From Streptomyces rapamycinicus NRRL 5491 (GTDB taxonomy: Bacteria; Actinomycetota; Actinomycetes; Streptomycetales; Streptomycetaceae), in NCBI RefSeq assembly GCF_024298965.1, contig NZ_CP085193.1, forward strand, positions 5,890,001-5,954,000: a DNA stretch of 64,000 bases, written 5' to 3'. Positions 32,605 to 40,560 of the stretch are shown here, piece by piece (the first letter of the stretch is position 1; every line of letters begins with the position of its first letter). The translations under genes were made by a program, and so were the position numbers. Under the pieces are notes generated by a model. It saw only the letters and a list, made by a program, of their open reading frames with translations. It was not told where the DNA came from and did no database searches.

Positions 32605-33300
32605 ATGCACCGGGACGACACCCCCGCCCGGCCGATCAGCCGCCGGAACTTAATCGGCCGGGCCGGCGCCCTGACGCTGGTCACGGCCGGGCTGACGCTG
32701 CCCAGCATCGGCACCGCGAGCGCCGACACGACCATCACCACGAACCAAACCGGCACCAACAACGGCTTCTACTATTCGTTCTGGACCGACGGCGGTGGAT
32801 CGGTCTCCATGACGCTGTCGTCAGGCGGCAGTTACCGGACCTCGTGGACCAACTGCGGGAATTTCGTCTGCGGTAAGGGCTGGAGCAACGGCGGCCGCAG
32901 GAACGTGCAGTACTCGGGCAGCTTCAACCCGTCCGGCAACGGATATCTGTGTCTCTACGGGTGGACCTCGAACCCGCTCGTGGAGTACTACGTCGTCGAC
33001 AACTGGGGTACATACCGGCCCACGGGGACGTACAAGGGCACCGTCACCAGCGATGGCGGCACGTACGACATCTACCAGACGACGCGCTACAACGCCCCCT
33101 CGGTCGAGGGCGTCCGGACGTTCAACCAGTACTGGAGCGTCCGGCAGTCGAAGAAAACGGGCGGGACCATCACCACGGGCAATCACTTCGACGCATGGGC
33201 CCGTTCCGGAATGGGTCTTGGCACCTTCAAGTACTACATGATCCTGGCGACTGAGGGATATCAGAGCAGCGGGAATTCGAATCTCACCGTGAGCGGATGA
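32605..33300 (+). CDS. GH11 endo-1,4-beta-xylanase, Tat-exported
   Basis: 231 residues. A Tat signal peptide ([20 protein letters not shown], cleavage after ASA-40) precedes a complete GH11 jelly-roll. The nucleophile is E127 in [14 protein letters not shown] and the acid/base E217 in [23 protein letters not shown] and the thumb region (RYNAPSVEG) are present. There is no carbohydrate-binding module; it ends with the catalytic domain, as in xylanase C-type enzymes. It hydrolyses xylan outside the cell. The ATG follows GAGGAGG. Palindromic boxes upstream suggest xylan-responsive control. Confidence 0.95.
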   Translation: MHRDDTPARPISRRNLIGRAGALTLVTAGLTLPSIGTASADTTITTNQTGTNNGFYYSFWTDGGGSVSMTLSSGGSYRTSWTNCGNFVCGKGWSNGGRRNVQYSGSFNPSGNGYLCLYGWTSNPLVEYYVVDNWGTYRPTGTYKGTVTSDGGTYDIYQTTRYNAPSVEGVRTFNQYWSVRQSKKTGGTITTGNHFDAWARSGMGLGTFKYYMILATEGYQSSGNSNLTVSG

Positions 33301-33338
33301 CATTCGGGTCCGAGCCGTCCCTCGCGTTCATCGCCACA

Positions 33339-33365
33339 GAGCCCCAGGCCGACCGCCTGGGGCTC
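33339..33365 (+). terminator. Terminator hairpin after the xylanase gene
   Basis: GAGCCCCAGGC, loop CGACC, then GCCTGGGGCTC gives a perfect 11-bp stem 38 bp after the xylanase stop. Confidence 0.8.
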
Positions 33366-33426
33366 ACGCGCACGGGGCGGGGAAAATCCCGCGCCGTGGG
33401 CGGGCTCGCGTCGTTAGGATCCGCGC

Positions 33427-33984
33427 ATGGCCACAGCCGATCACTCAGTCCTCAATGTCCTCACGGGCTACCGGCCGAAGACCACCGCGGAATGCGCCGA
33501 CGTGGAGCGGGTGCGCGGCGTCATCGAGGCGGGCGCGCCCTGGGACCGGACGAGTCCCCTCCACATCACCGCCTCCGCCCTGATCGTGCACCCCGGCAGC
33601 GGCCGTGTGCTGCTGCGCTGGCACCAGCGCCACCAGTCGTGGCTGCTGGTCGGCGGGCATGGCGACCCGGGTGAGTACGACCCGCTCGCCATCGCGCTGC
33701 GGGAGGGGCAGGAGGAGACCGGGCTGCCCGACCTGACCCCGTGGCCGGACGCGGAGGTACGGCATCTGGCGATCGTCCCGGTCCCCGCGAACAGCCGGGA
33801 GCCGGCACATGAGCACGCCGACGTGCGCTTCGTGCTGGCCACCGGCGCCCCGGAGGCGGTACGGCCGGAGAACCCGGACGCGCCGCTGCGCTGGCTGACG
33901 CCGGACGAGGCGCGGATGGCGATCACGGAGGCGAACATCCTGGACACCCTGTCCCGGGTGGAGCCCCTGCTCGCACGCCGATAG
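33427..33984 (+). CDS. Nudix hydrolase
   Basis: 185 residues. The Nudix box is GGHGDPGEYDPLAIALREGQ followed by EETGL (G-x5-E-x7-REGQEE). It has an N-terminal extension (MATADHSVLNVLTGYRPKTT) and the flanking sheet WLLVGGHG ... FVLATGAP. It hydrolyses a nucleoside-diphosphate-linked compound; substrate unknown. The second residue of the usual REUXEE core is G, as in some actinomycete members. Confidence 0.88.
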   Translation: MATADHSVLNVLTGYRPKTTAECADVERVRGVIEAGAPWDRTSPLHITASALIVHPGSGRVLLRWHQRHQSWLLVGGHGDPGEYDPLAIALREGQEETGLPDLTPWPDAEVRHLAIVPVPANSREPAHEHADVRFVLATGAPEAVRPENPDAPLRWLTPDEARMAITEANILDTLSRVEPLLARR

Positions 33985-34021
33985 CCCAATGGCCCGGCGT
34001 CATGGCTGCGTCATGGCTGCG

Positions 34022-34465
34022 TCATGGCTGCGGCGCGTCGAATGCCCGGGCGACGGCGAGGCTGTCCTCGTAGACGTGGTGCCGGGTGACGAGCCCGCCC
34101 TCGAGCGTGAGATGCAAGGCGAACCGCGCACGATAGGCGCGCCCGGTGGACCGGGCGGTCTGGCGGATCTCGCCCAGGACGACCGCGTCGTCCCCGTCGA
34201 CGAGAATCCGCTCGATCTCGGTGGCCGCCTCCCCGGGCACATGGTGCCGGGCCAACTCCCCGAAGTGGTCGACCACATCCGCGCGGGTGGACCGGTGCCG
34301 AATCCACGGGGTGGCCGCCCGGCCGTGCTCGCCCTCCGGCCAGTCCAGCTTCCAGTCGCTGCGCTCGGCATACAGCTCGGCGATCCGCACGGGATCGCCC
34401 TCACCGATGCGGCACAGCAGTTCCTCCACCAGAGCACGGGTGGTCATGGGCGCGGCCGAGGACAT
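34022..34465 (-). CDS. NTF2/SnoaL-like domain protein
   Basis: 147 residues with a cone-shaped SnoaL-like pattern: ALVEELLCRIGEGDPVRIAE, LYAERSDWKLDWP, VVDHFGELARHHVPGEA, VLGEIRQTARSTGRAYRARF, and YEDSLAVARAF. Such proteins are small ligand-binding proteins or isomerases. GGAGG eight bases before the ATG supports the longer start. Three tandem copies of an 11-bp unit (TGCGTCATGGC) lie just past the stop. Confidence 0.78.
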   Translation of the reverse strand: MSSAAPMTTRALVEELLCRIGEGDPVRIAELYAERSDWKLDWPEGEHGRAATPWIRHRSTRADVVDHFGELARHHVPGEAATEIERILVDGDDAVVLGEIRQTARSTGRAYRARFALHLTLEGGLVTRHHVYEDSLAVARAFDAPQP

Positions 34466-34613
34466 GGTGATCCCTCCGATCGGAAACCTTGCGGGGAGCG
34501 ATCACCATGCTGGCGATGACAGGGGCCCGGCGCGATTACGTCCGAGGTAATGCGCCCCCGTCCCATGGCGGCGGGCTCCGCTCCGGGACACGCGCCTCGC
34601 GGCCCCACCTCGG

Positions 34614-35198
34614 TCAGGCCACGCGCCGCGCCGCGACTCGGACGAGCAGGGCGTCCCGCACCGTGGGCCATTCGTCCGCGAGGAGGCTGTAGTACAGCGA
34701 GTCACGACGGCTGCCGTCCGGGCGCCGCATATGGCTGCGCAACGTCCCCTCGTGAACCAGGCCGAGGCGGGCCAGGGCGCGCTGGGAGCGCACGTTGAGG
34801 TTGTCCGTGCGCAGGGCCAGCCGCGCGAGCCGCAGGTCGTCGAAGGCGTGGCCGAACAGGAGCAGCTTGGACTCCGCGTTGTAGGGGCCGCCCCAGCAGG
34901 AGCGGTCGAACCACGTCGCGCCGATCTCGGTGCGGCTCTCGGCGAGGTCGAGGTCGTACATGCTGGTTGAACCGATCACCGTGCCGTCAGCGCGCCGTTG
35001 CACCGCGAAGCAGCGCCGCGTCGGGTCGGCGAGCATCTCGCCGAGCATGTCCCGGAGTTGGCCCACGCTCTCGGGGCGCGGCCGGGGCATCCACCGCCAG
35101 ACCTCGGGGTCGGACGCGGAGGGGAAGAGGGCCTCGGCGTGGTCGTCGGACAACGGGATGAGGCGGACAACAGTGCCTTCGAGCGACTGGTTGTTCAC
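34614..35198 (-). CDS. GNAT-family N-acetyltransferase (RimJ-like)
   Basis: 194 residues of the RimJ/RimL type: VVRLIPLSDDHAEALF, VIGSTSMYDLDLAESRTEIG, ATWFDRSCWGGPYNAESKLL, and ALRTDNLNVRSQRALARLGL with HEGTLRSHMRRPDGSRRD. It would acetylate an amino terminus or small amine; target unknown. The start is a GTG; another GTG lies two codons upstream. Confidence 0.88.
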   Translation of the reverse strand: MNNQSLEGTVVRLIPLSDDHAEALFPSASDPEVWRWMPRPRPESVGQLRDMLGEMLADPTRRCFAVQRRADGTVIGSTSMYDLDLAESRTEIGATWFDRSCWGGPYNAESKLLLFGHAFDDLRLARLALRTDNLNVRSQRALARLGLVHEGTLRSHMRRPDGSRRDSLYYSLLADEWPTVRDALLVRVAARRVA

Positions 35199-35263
35199 CG
35201 GCACAGAATAGGCCCGCGGTCGTCGGACGGCAGCGGTGCGGCGGTTGGGGGACGTCGGCGGGG

Positions 35264-36022
35264 TCAGTGCCAGAGGGAGATGGCCAGGCCGAGGCCGGCC
35301 AGGGCTATGGCGATTCGGAGGGGGGTTTCGGGGAGGCGGCGGACGGCCAGGGGGCCCAGCCAGCTGCCCAGGAGGGCGCCCAGGCCGAGGGTGATGGCGG
35401 CGGGCCAGTTGACCGGGGCGACGGCTACGTAGGCGACTGCCGCCGTTACGTTGGCCGCGCCGGTGGCGATGTTCTTGACGGCGTTGGTGACCGGGAGGGG
35501 TTCCGTGGCCGTCAGGGAGAGCACTGCCAGCATCAGGACGCCCGAGGCCGCGCCGAAGTAGCCGCCGTAGAGGCCGACCAGCAGGACCGCGCACGCCAGC
35601 GGGAGGGTGGGGCGGGCGGTGTGGGCCAGGGGGTGTGAGCGGGAGGCCATGAGCCGCCGGAGCGGGTCGCGGACCAGGATCAGTACCGAGCCGAGGGCGA
35701 TCAGCCACGGTACGACGGCCTCGAAGGCGGAGGACGGGGTGCCCAGCAGCAGGGCGGCCCCGACCGCGCCGCCCAGTGCCGCGATGGCGGCGAGCCGGAG
35801 GAGGCGGTCGCGCTGGCCGCGGAGTTCGGTGCGGGATCCGGCCGCGGTGCCGACGGTGTTGGAGAACAGCGCCACCGTGTTGGTCACGTTCGCGGCCACC
35901 GGCGGCAGTCCTACCGCCAGCAGCGCCGGATAGCTGAACAGCGAGGCCAGCCCCGCGATCGAACCGGCGAGCCCGGAGGCCACACCGGCCGACACCAGCA
36001 GCGCCGCGGAGCCGATGCCCAT
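35264..36022 (-). CDS. TauE/SafE-family anion exporter
   Basis: 252 residues with about eight membrane helices in two halves. Duplicated family motifs are GLASLFSYPALLAVGLPPVA with ANVTNTVALFSN, and YGGYFGAASGVLMLAVLSLT with NAVKNIATGAANVTAAVAYV. Members move sulfite or organosulfonates. No sulfur genes are near. Two adjacent inverted repeats lie upstream, in position to be operators. Confidence 0.88.
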   Translation of the reverse strand: MGIGSAALLVSAGVASGLAGSIAGLASLFSYPALLAVGLPPVAANVTNTVALFSNTVGTAAGSRTELRGQRDRLLRLAAIAALGGAVGAALLLGTPSSAFEAVVPWLIALGSVLILVRDPLRRLMASRSHPLAHTARPTLPLACAVLLVGLYGGYFGAASGVLMLAVLSLTATEPLPVTNAVKNIATGAANVTAAVAYVAVAPVNWPAAITLGLGALLGSWLGPLAVRRLPETPLRIAIALAGLGLAISLWH

Positions 36023-36090
36023 CCGTTCCCCACCCCTGTGCCTGTGCCCTGTGCGCCGCGTCGGCGGCGCCGCTTCATCCTCCAGGGAGG

Positions 36091-36131
36091 CTGTCTTCTA
36101 TGCAAGACAGTGTTCATGTAGGCGAACACTG
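36091..36131. promoter_or_regulatory. Two adjoining inverted repeats upstream of the TauE gene
   Basis: CTGTCTT-CTATGC-AAGACAG (36091-36110) runs into CAGTGTTC-ATGTAGGC-GAACACTG (36108-36131). Both have perfect arms of 7 and 8 bp. They lie 70-110 bp before the TauE start and 30-70 bp after the DUF4232 stop, so they could be an operator pair, a terminator, or both. The centre-to-centre distance is about 19 bp. Confidence 0.55.
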
Positions 36132-36158
36132 CGGCACAGGGGTGTGCTTTTGCGCGTG

Positions 36159-36920
36159 TTACCAGGTCAGGGCGGTCTGCGCGTCCGTCTGCCAGTACGT
36201 GACCTTCGCCGCGCTGTCGACGTAGACCGAGCCGCCGGGCAGTTCGACCGGCTTGGGGTCCTCGCTGCCGTCGATGAAGACCTCGAGCGAGTCGACCTTG
36301 CCGCCCTCGTCACCCGAGCCGTCCGCCGCGGAGGTGGTGATGCCCGCGTAGGCGCTCTCGCCCGGGGCGAGCATGACCACGGCCTGCGGCTTGCTGTCCT
36401 CGTTCACCGGGGTGGCGGCCTGCGCTTCGGCGCCGAACTTCAGGCCCGGGTAGCCGACCAGCTTGCAGTCCACACCGGCCTTGTTGGTCGCCTTGAGCAG
36501 CATGTGGTTGATGGGGCTCTTGACGTGCTGGACGGTGATGGCCGTCTTGTTGATGTCGCAGTCGCCGACCGGCTCGGCCTCGGAGCCGCCCCCGGACTTC
36601 TGGGTCTGGGACTTCGCGTCCTTGACGCCCGCGGCGCCGCCCTTGTTGCCGCCCTGGTTCTCCTTGCCGCCCTGGTTCTCCTTGTCGGCCTGGCTCCCCT
36701 TGCCGGCCTGGTCCTCCTGGCCGGCGTCGGACTTGCCCGCGCCCTGGTCGTCCGTGGCGGACGCGGGGGCCGTGGCCGACGAGTTCGCCTTGCCCGCGTT
36801 GTCGGAGCCGCCGTCTCCGCCCCCGCCGCACGCCGCGGTCAGGCTCAGGGCGGCAGCGGCCACGATGGAGGCGGCGATCGTACGGACGGTGCGGCCGCGG
36901 CGGTAGGCGGTGACGTTCAT
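36159..36920 (-). CDS. DUF4232 lipoprotein with Gln/Lys/Gly-rich linker
   Basis: 253 residues. Signal peptide ending SLTAAC (C31), a long charged linker (GGKENQGGNKGG-type repeats) to about residue 125, then DUF4232 (GDCDINKTAITVQHVKSPIN, NKAGVDCKLVGYPGLKFGAE, LAPGESAYAGITTSAADG). Probably anchored at the cell surface. It is divergent from the Ser/Thr kinase gene. Confidence 0.85.
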   Translation of the reverse strand: MNVTAYRRGRTVRTIAASIVAAAALSLTAACGGGGDGGSDNAGKANSSATAPASATDDQGAGKSDAGQEDQAGKGSQADKENQGGKENQGGNKGGAAGVKDAKSQTQKSGGGSEAEPVGDCDINKTAITVQHVKSPINHMLLKATNKAGVDCKLVGYPGLKFGAEAQAATPVNEDSKPQAVVMLAPGESAYAGITTSAADGSGDEGGKVDSLEVFIDGSEDPKPVELPGGSVYVDSAAKVTYWQTDAQTALTW

Positions 36921-37038
36921 GGCGGGCTCCCCCAGTGGGTCGGCGGTCCGGCCGGTGTTCCGCACCGGCCCTCGGTGTGGCTATGAGCTTTCCGTGGTCC
37001 GCTGCCGTATCACTGCCGTCCCGACACCGTTCCGCTAA

Positions 37039-37051
37039 CGCGCCGCTAACG
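37039..37051 (-). promoter_or_regulatory. Motif shared by the three DUF4232 gene promoters (copy 3)
   Basis: Reads CGTTAGCGGCGCG on the reverse strand, one base from copy 1 and two from copy 2, 119 bp before the DUF4232 ATG. Here it lies inside a larger palindrome-like stretch (GTTCCG...CGGAAC) also facing the kinase gene. Confidence 0.5.
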
Positions 37052-37233
37052 GAACTTCCCTGTCCGCACCGACCAGTTGGCCCTCGCGCGTCACCGTGGC
37101 GCACATCACCGTTCCGCCACGTACTGGACCGCATGGTCCGCCGAGGCCCCGGCCGACCTAATGTAGGTCTTCGGTAGGGCCGTTCGAGACGCGAAAAAAC
37201 AGCGCGGGAGAGGCGCGGGAGAGGGGATCGGCG

Positions 37234-39543
37234 ATGCCGCTGGCCACCGGGGACCCGGAATCCATAGGCGGCTACGCCCTGCTCGACCGGCTCGGGGCGG
37301 GCGGCATGGGAGTCGTCTATCTCGGACATGCGGCTTCGGGGCGGCAGGTCGCGATCAAGCTGGTCCATGAGCAGTACGCGCAGGACGAGGAGTTCCGCAC
37401 CCGCTTCCGGCAGGAGGTCGCGGCGGCGCGCAGGGTGAGCGGGGCGTTCACCGCCCCCGTCGTGGACGCCGATCCGGAGGCCGACCGGCCGTGGATGGCC
37501 ACCCTGTACGTACCGGGGCAAACCCTCTCCGAGGTCGTACGGAGGAACGGCCCCTTGAGCGGGCGGGAGTTGCGGACGCTCGGCCTCGGGCTGGTCGAGG
37601 CGCTGCGCGACATCCACCGGGCCGGGGTGGTGCACCGGGACCTGAAGCCCGCCAACATCCTGATGGCCGAGGACGGTCCGCGCGTCATCGACTTCGGCAT
37701 CTCCCGCGCCGTCGACAGCCAGACGCTCACCGTCACCATCGGGCGGGTGCTCGGCACCCCGCCGTTCATGTCGCCGGAGCAGTTGCGCAGCCCTCGGGGC
37801 GTCACGGGGGCGTCGGACGTCTTCTCGCTGGGCTCGCTGCTGGTGTACGCGGCGCGGGGCAGCAGCCCGTTCGAGTCGGACAGCCCCTATCTGTCGGGCT
37901 ACCAGGTGATGTACGAGCATCCGACGCTGGAGGGGCTCCCGGAACCGCTGCGGCCCATCGCCGAGCGCTGTCTGGCCAAGGAGCCGGAGGCCCGGCCGGA
38001 GCTGGACGAGCTCCATCGCATGCTGCGCGAGCTGTCGGACTTCCCGGCGGCTTCCCCGTCCGCGGCCGACAGTTCCGCGACGGCCCACGGGCCCGGGGCG
38101 GCCCACGCCCACGGCTCCGCGGCGCCCCACGGCTCCGCGGCGCCCCACGGCCCCGCAGCGGCCGCCTTTGGCCCTCCTCCCGTATCCCCTGCCCCCGGCC
38201 CCGCCCCGGCCCACGACCCCCAGCCGCCCGCCCCCCGGCGGACCGTACCGAGGCGGGGCGCCCGGCGGCGGCTCGTCGTCACCACCGCCGGAGTGGCCCT
38301 GGCCGTCACCGGGCTGACCGTCGCCGCGGCGGTCTTCGCCCCGAAGATGACGGACTCGGGGGGCGACGCGTCCGCCACCGCCGACGCCGCGCACTCCCAG
38401 CAGCCCGCCTCGCTCCCCAAGGGCTGGCAGCCGTGGCGGACGGAACTGCGGGTCGGGGCCGAGGGGCCGCCCCTCGTCTACAACGAGCCCGGATGCGCCC
38501 CCGAGGACGGCCGGGCCCTGTACTGCGGCGGCAACGGGTTCACGGTCGCCAGGGTCGACGCCGCCACCGGCCACGTCCAGTGGCGGTGGGGCACCCGCCC
38601 CCAGCTGGTGCGGCCCATCGGGGTGCGGGACGGAATCGTCTACACCTACCGGGAGCCGGAGGGGGGCGAGCGGTCCGTGGTGGCCCTGGACGTCGCCACC
38701 CGGAAGCAGCGGTGGGAACGGAGCATCAGCGGCTCCGGCGCGGTGCGCATGTTCCGCGGCGGGGTGCTGACGCTGTCGCCGGACACCCGGGAACTCGTCG
38801 CCTACGGGCCGTCGGGGGCGCGGCTGTGGCAGTCGCCGGCGCCCGAGGGGAAGTTCTGCGAGCCGACGACGCTGGGCGGTGCACCGTACGCCCTGTGCGC
38901 GCCCATCGACTCCGACGGCCTGGCCGCCGAGGGCCCATACGACCTGCTGCGGCTCGAGCCCCCCGACGGCGAGCAGCAGCACCTCACCACCCTCCCGCGG
39001 AAGGCGCTGACCCTCGGCGCGGTCCAGGGCAAGCCGCTGTTCCTGCTCCCGCAGACCGCGAAGGAGGTGTACGACTCGGGGTACGAACGCCCGTACAACG
39101 CCATGGTGCGGGTGGATCCGCGCACCGGCGAGATCACGCGGATCCCGCTGCGGCGTCCCGTGCTCGGCAGGCCGACCCTGCTGCACGGCACCGTCTACTT
39201 CGTCCGTCCCAACGGGACGGTCACCGCGGTGGCGGCGGACAGCGGCCGGGAGCTGTGGCAGCGGGCGACGGAGACGGAGAGCCTGTCCGAGCCGGTGCTG
39301 TCCCAGCGGTACGGGCAGCTGTACTTCGCCAACCGCTTCGGCCGTCTGCTCGCGCTGGACGTGGACGACGGCAAGGAGGTGTGGCGCACGGCCGCGCTGA
39401 ACGACCCCGGGACGGCGGCGCAGGACGCGGAGCCGAGGGTGATGCTCGTCAAGGACGCGATCGTGGCGACGGCCGGGGACACGGCGTTCTCCGTACGGCC
39501 GGACCGTCCGTCGGTTCATCCATCGGTCCAGCCGTCGTCCTGA
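37234..39543 (+). CDS. Membrane Ser/Thr protein kinase with extracellular PQQ-type propeller
   Basis: 769 residues. Kinase domain 12-270: glycine loop LGAGGMGVVYLG, K42, catalytic HRDLKPANIL (D136), DFG 153-155, and GTPPFMSPEQLR. An Ala/Pro/His-rich juxtamembrane linker is followed by one helix (about 347-369, VVTTAGVALAVTGLTVAAAV). The rest is a set of PQQ-like repeats (VDAATGHVQWRWG, ALDVATRKQRWERS, AVAADSGRELWQRA, ALDVDDGKEVWRTA) forming an outside beta-propeller sensor. It probably phosphorylates cytoplasmic targets in response to an envelope ligand. Confidence 0.93.
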   Translation: MPLATGDPESIGGYALLDRLGAGGMGVVYLGHAASGRQVAIKLVHEQYAQDEEFRTRFRQEVAAARRVSGAFTAPVVDADPEADRPWMATLYVPGQTLSEVVRRNGPLSGRELRTLGLGLVEALRDIHRAGVVHRDLKPANILMAEDGPRVIDFGISRAVDSQTLTVTIGRVLGTPPFMSPEQLRSPRGVTGASDVFSLGSLLVYAARGSSPFESDSPYLSGYQVMYEHPTLEGLPEPLRPIAERCLAKEPEARPELDELHRMLRELSDFPAASPSAADSSATAHGPGAAHAHGSAAPHGSAAPHGPAAAAFGPPPVSPAPGPAPAHDPQPPAPRRTVPRRGARRRLVVTTAGVALAVTGLTVAAAVFAPKMTDSGGDASATADAAHSQQPASLPKGWQPWRTELRVGAEGPPLVYNEPGCAPEDGRALYCGGNGFTVARVDAATGHVQWRWGTRPQLVRPIGVRDGIVYTYREPEGGERSVVALDVATRKQRWERSISGSGAVRMFRGGVLTLSPDTRELVAYGPSGARLWQSPAPEGKFCEPTTLGGAPYALCAPIDSDGLAAEGPYDLLRLEPPDGEQQHLTTLPRKALTLGAVQGKPLFLLPQTAKEVYDSGYERPYNAMVRVDPRTGEITRIPLRRPVLGRPTLLHGTVYFVRPNGTVTAVAADSGRELWQRATETESLSEPVLSQRYGQLYFANRFGRLLALDVDDGKEVWRTAALNDPGTAAQDAEPRVMLVKDAIVATAGDTAFSVRPDRPSVHPSVQPSS

Positions 39544-39552
39544 GCGGCGCGC

Positions 39553-40560
39553 TCACATCCCCACGAGTTCGTCCAGGACGTCCGTCATCGTGACGAAGCC
39601 CAGGACCGCATCGGTGTCTGACGTCACGGCGGCCAGGTGGGCGCCGGTGGCGCGCATGGTGGTGAGGGTGTCGTCCAGCGGGGTGTCGGCGGGCACGCGG
39701 GGGACGGTGTGGACGGCGGTGCGGGGGAAGGGGCGGTCCCGGTCGGCGATGCCGAGGGTGTCCTTGATGTGCAGATAGCCCAGGATGGCGCCGCCGGGTC
39801 CGGTGACCGGGAGGCGGGAGCAGCCGGAGGCGGCCGCCGTGCGTTCCAGTTGGGCGGGGGTGACGCGCTGGTCGACGGTGACCATCTCGTCGAGGGGGAC
39901 GAGGATGTCGCCGACCCGCCGGGTGCCCAGCTCCAGGGCGTCGCGCAGCCGCTCGCCGCCGGACTTGTCGAGCAGCCCGGCGTCGCTGGAGTCCCGTACC
40001 AGCCGGATGAGTTCGTCGTCCGTGAAGACCGACTCGACCTCGTCCTTGGGCTCGACCTTCAGCAGCCTCAGCAGCGCGTTGGCGAACGCGTTCACGCCGA
40101 AGACGAAGGGGCGCAGGAGGCGGGTGAGGGCCACCAGCGGCGGGCCGAGGAGGAGCGCGGTGCGCTCGGGCGCGGCGAGGGCGATGTTCTTGGGGACCAT
40201 CTCGCCGATGAGCATGTGCAGATACGTGGCCACCGTGAGCGCGATGACGAACGCGATCGGATGCACCAGTGCGTGCGGGACGTGAACGGCGTCGAAGCCG
40301 GGCTCCAGCAGATGGGCGATGGCCGGTTCGGCGACCGCGCCCAGCACGAGGGAGGAGATGGTGATGCCGAGCTGGGCGGTGGCCATCAGCGCGGACAGGT
40401 GCTCCAGCGCCCACAGCACACCGCGCGCCCGCTTCTCCCCCGCCTGCGCGCGCGGTTCGATCTGGCTGCGGCGCACGGAGATCAGGGCGAATTCGGCGCC
40501 GACGAAGAAGGCGTTGGTGAGGAGGGTGAGGGCGCCGATGGTGAGCTGGACGACGGTCAT
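39553..40560 (-). CDS. CNNM/CorC-type membrane protein (DUF21 + CBS)
   Basis: 335 residues. Four-helix DUF21 membrane domain (VVQLTIGALTLLTNAFFVGA, SALMATAQLGITISSLVLGA, PIAFVIALTVATYLHMLIGE) and two CBS domains with VGDILVPLDEMVTVDQRVT and ILGYLHIKDTLG. It lacks the C-terminal CorC/HlyC domain of its neighbour. The family is linked to Mg/Co homeostasis. Its ATG overlaps the upstream gene's stop by four bases, so the two are translated together and may form a heterodimer. Confidence 0.9.
   Translation of the reverse strand: MTVVQLTIGALTLLTNAFFVGAEFALISVRRSQIEPRAQAGEKRARGVLWALEHLSALMATAQLGITISSLVLGAVAEPAIAHLLEPGFDAVHVPHALVHPIAFVIALTVATYLHMLIGEMVPKNIALAAPERTALLLGPPLVALTRLLRPFVFGVNAFANALLRLLKVEPKDEVESVFTDDELIRLVRDSSDAGLLDKSGGERLRDALELGTRRVGDILVPLDEMVTVDQRVTPAQLERTAAASGCSRLPVTGPGGAILGYLHIKDTLGIADRDRPFPRTAVHTVPRVPADTPLDDTLTTMRATGAHLAAVTSDTDAVLGFVTMTDVLDELVGM

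Noticed and set aside
36310..39519. Reverse-strand open frame of over 1000 residues
   Set aside because: Antisense shadow of the Ser/Thr kinase and the DUF4232 gene, with no domain of its own.
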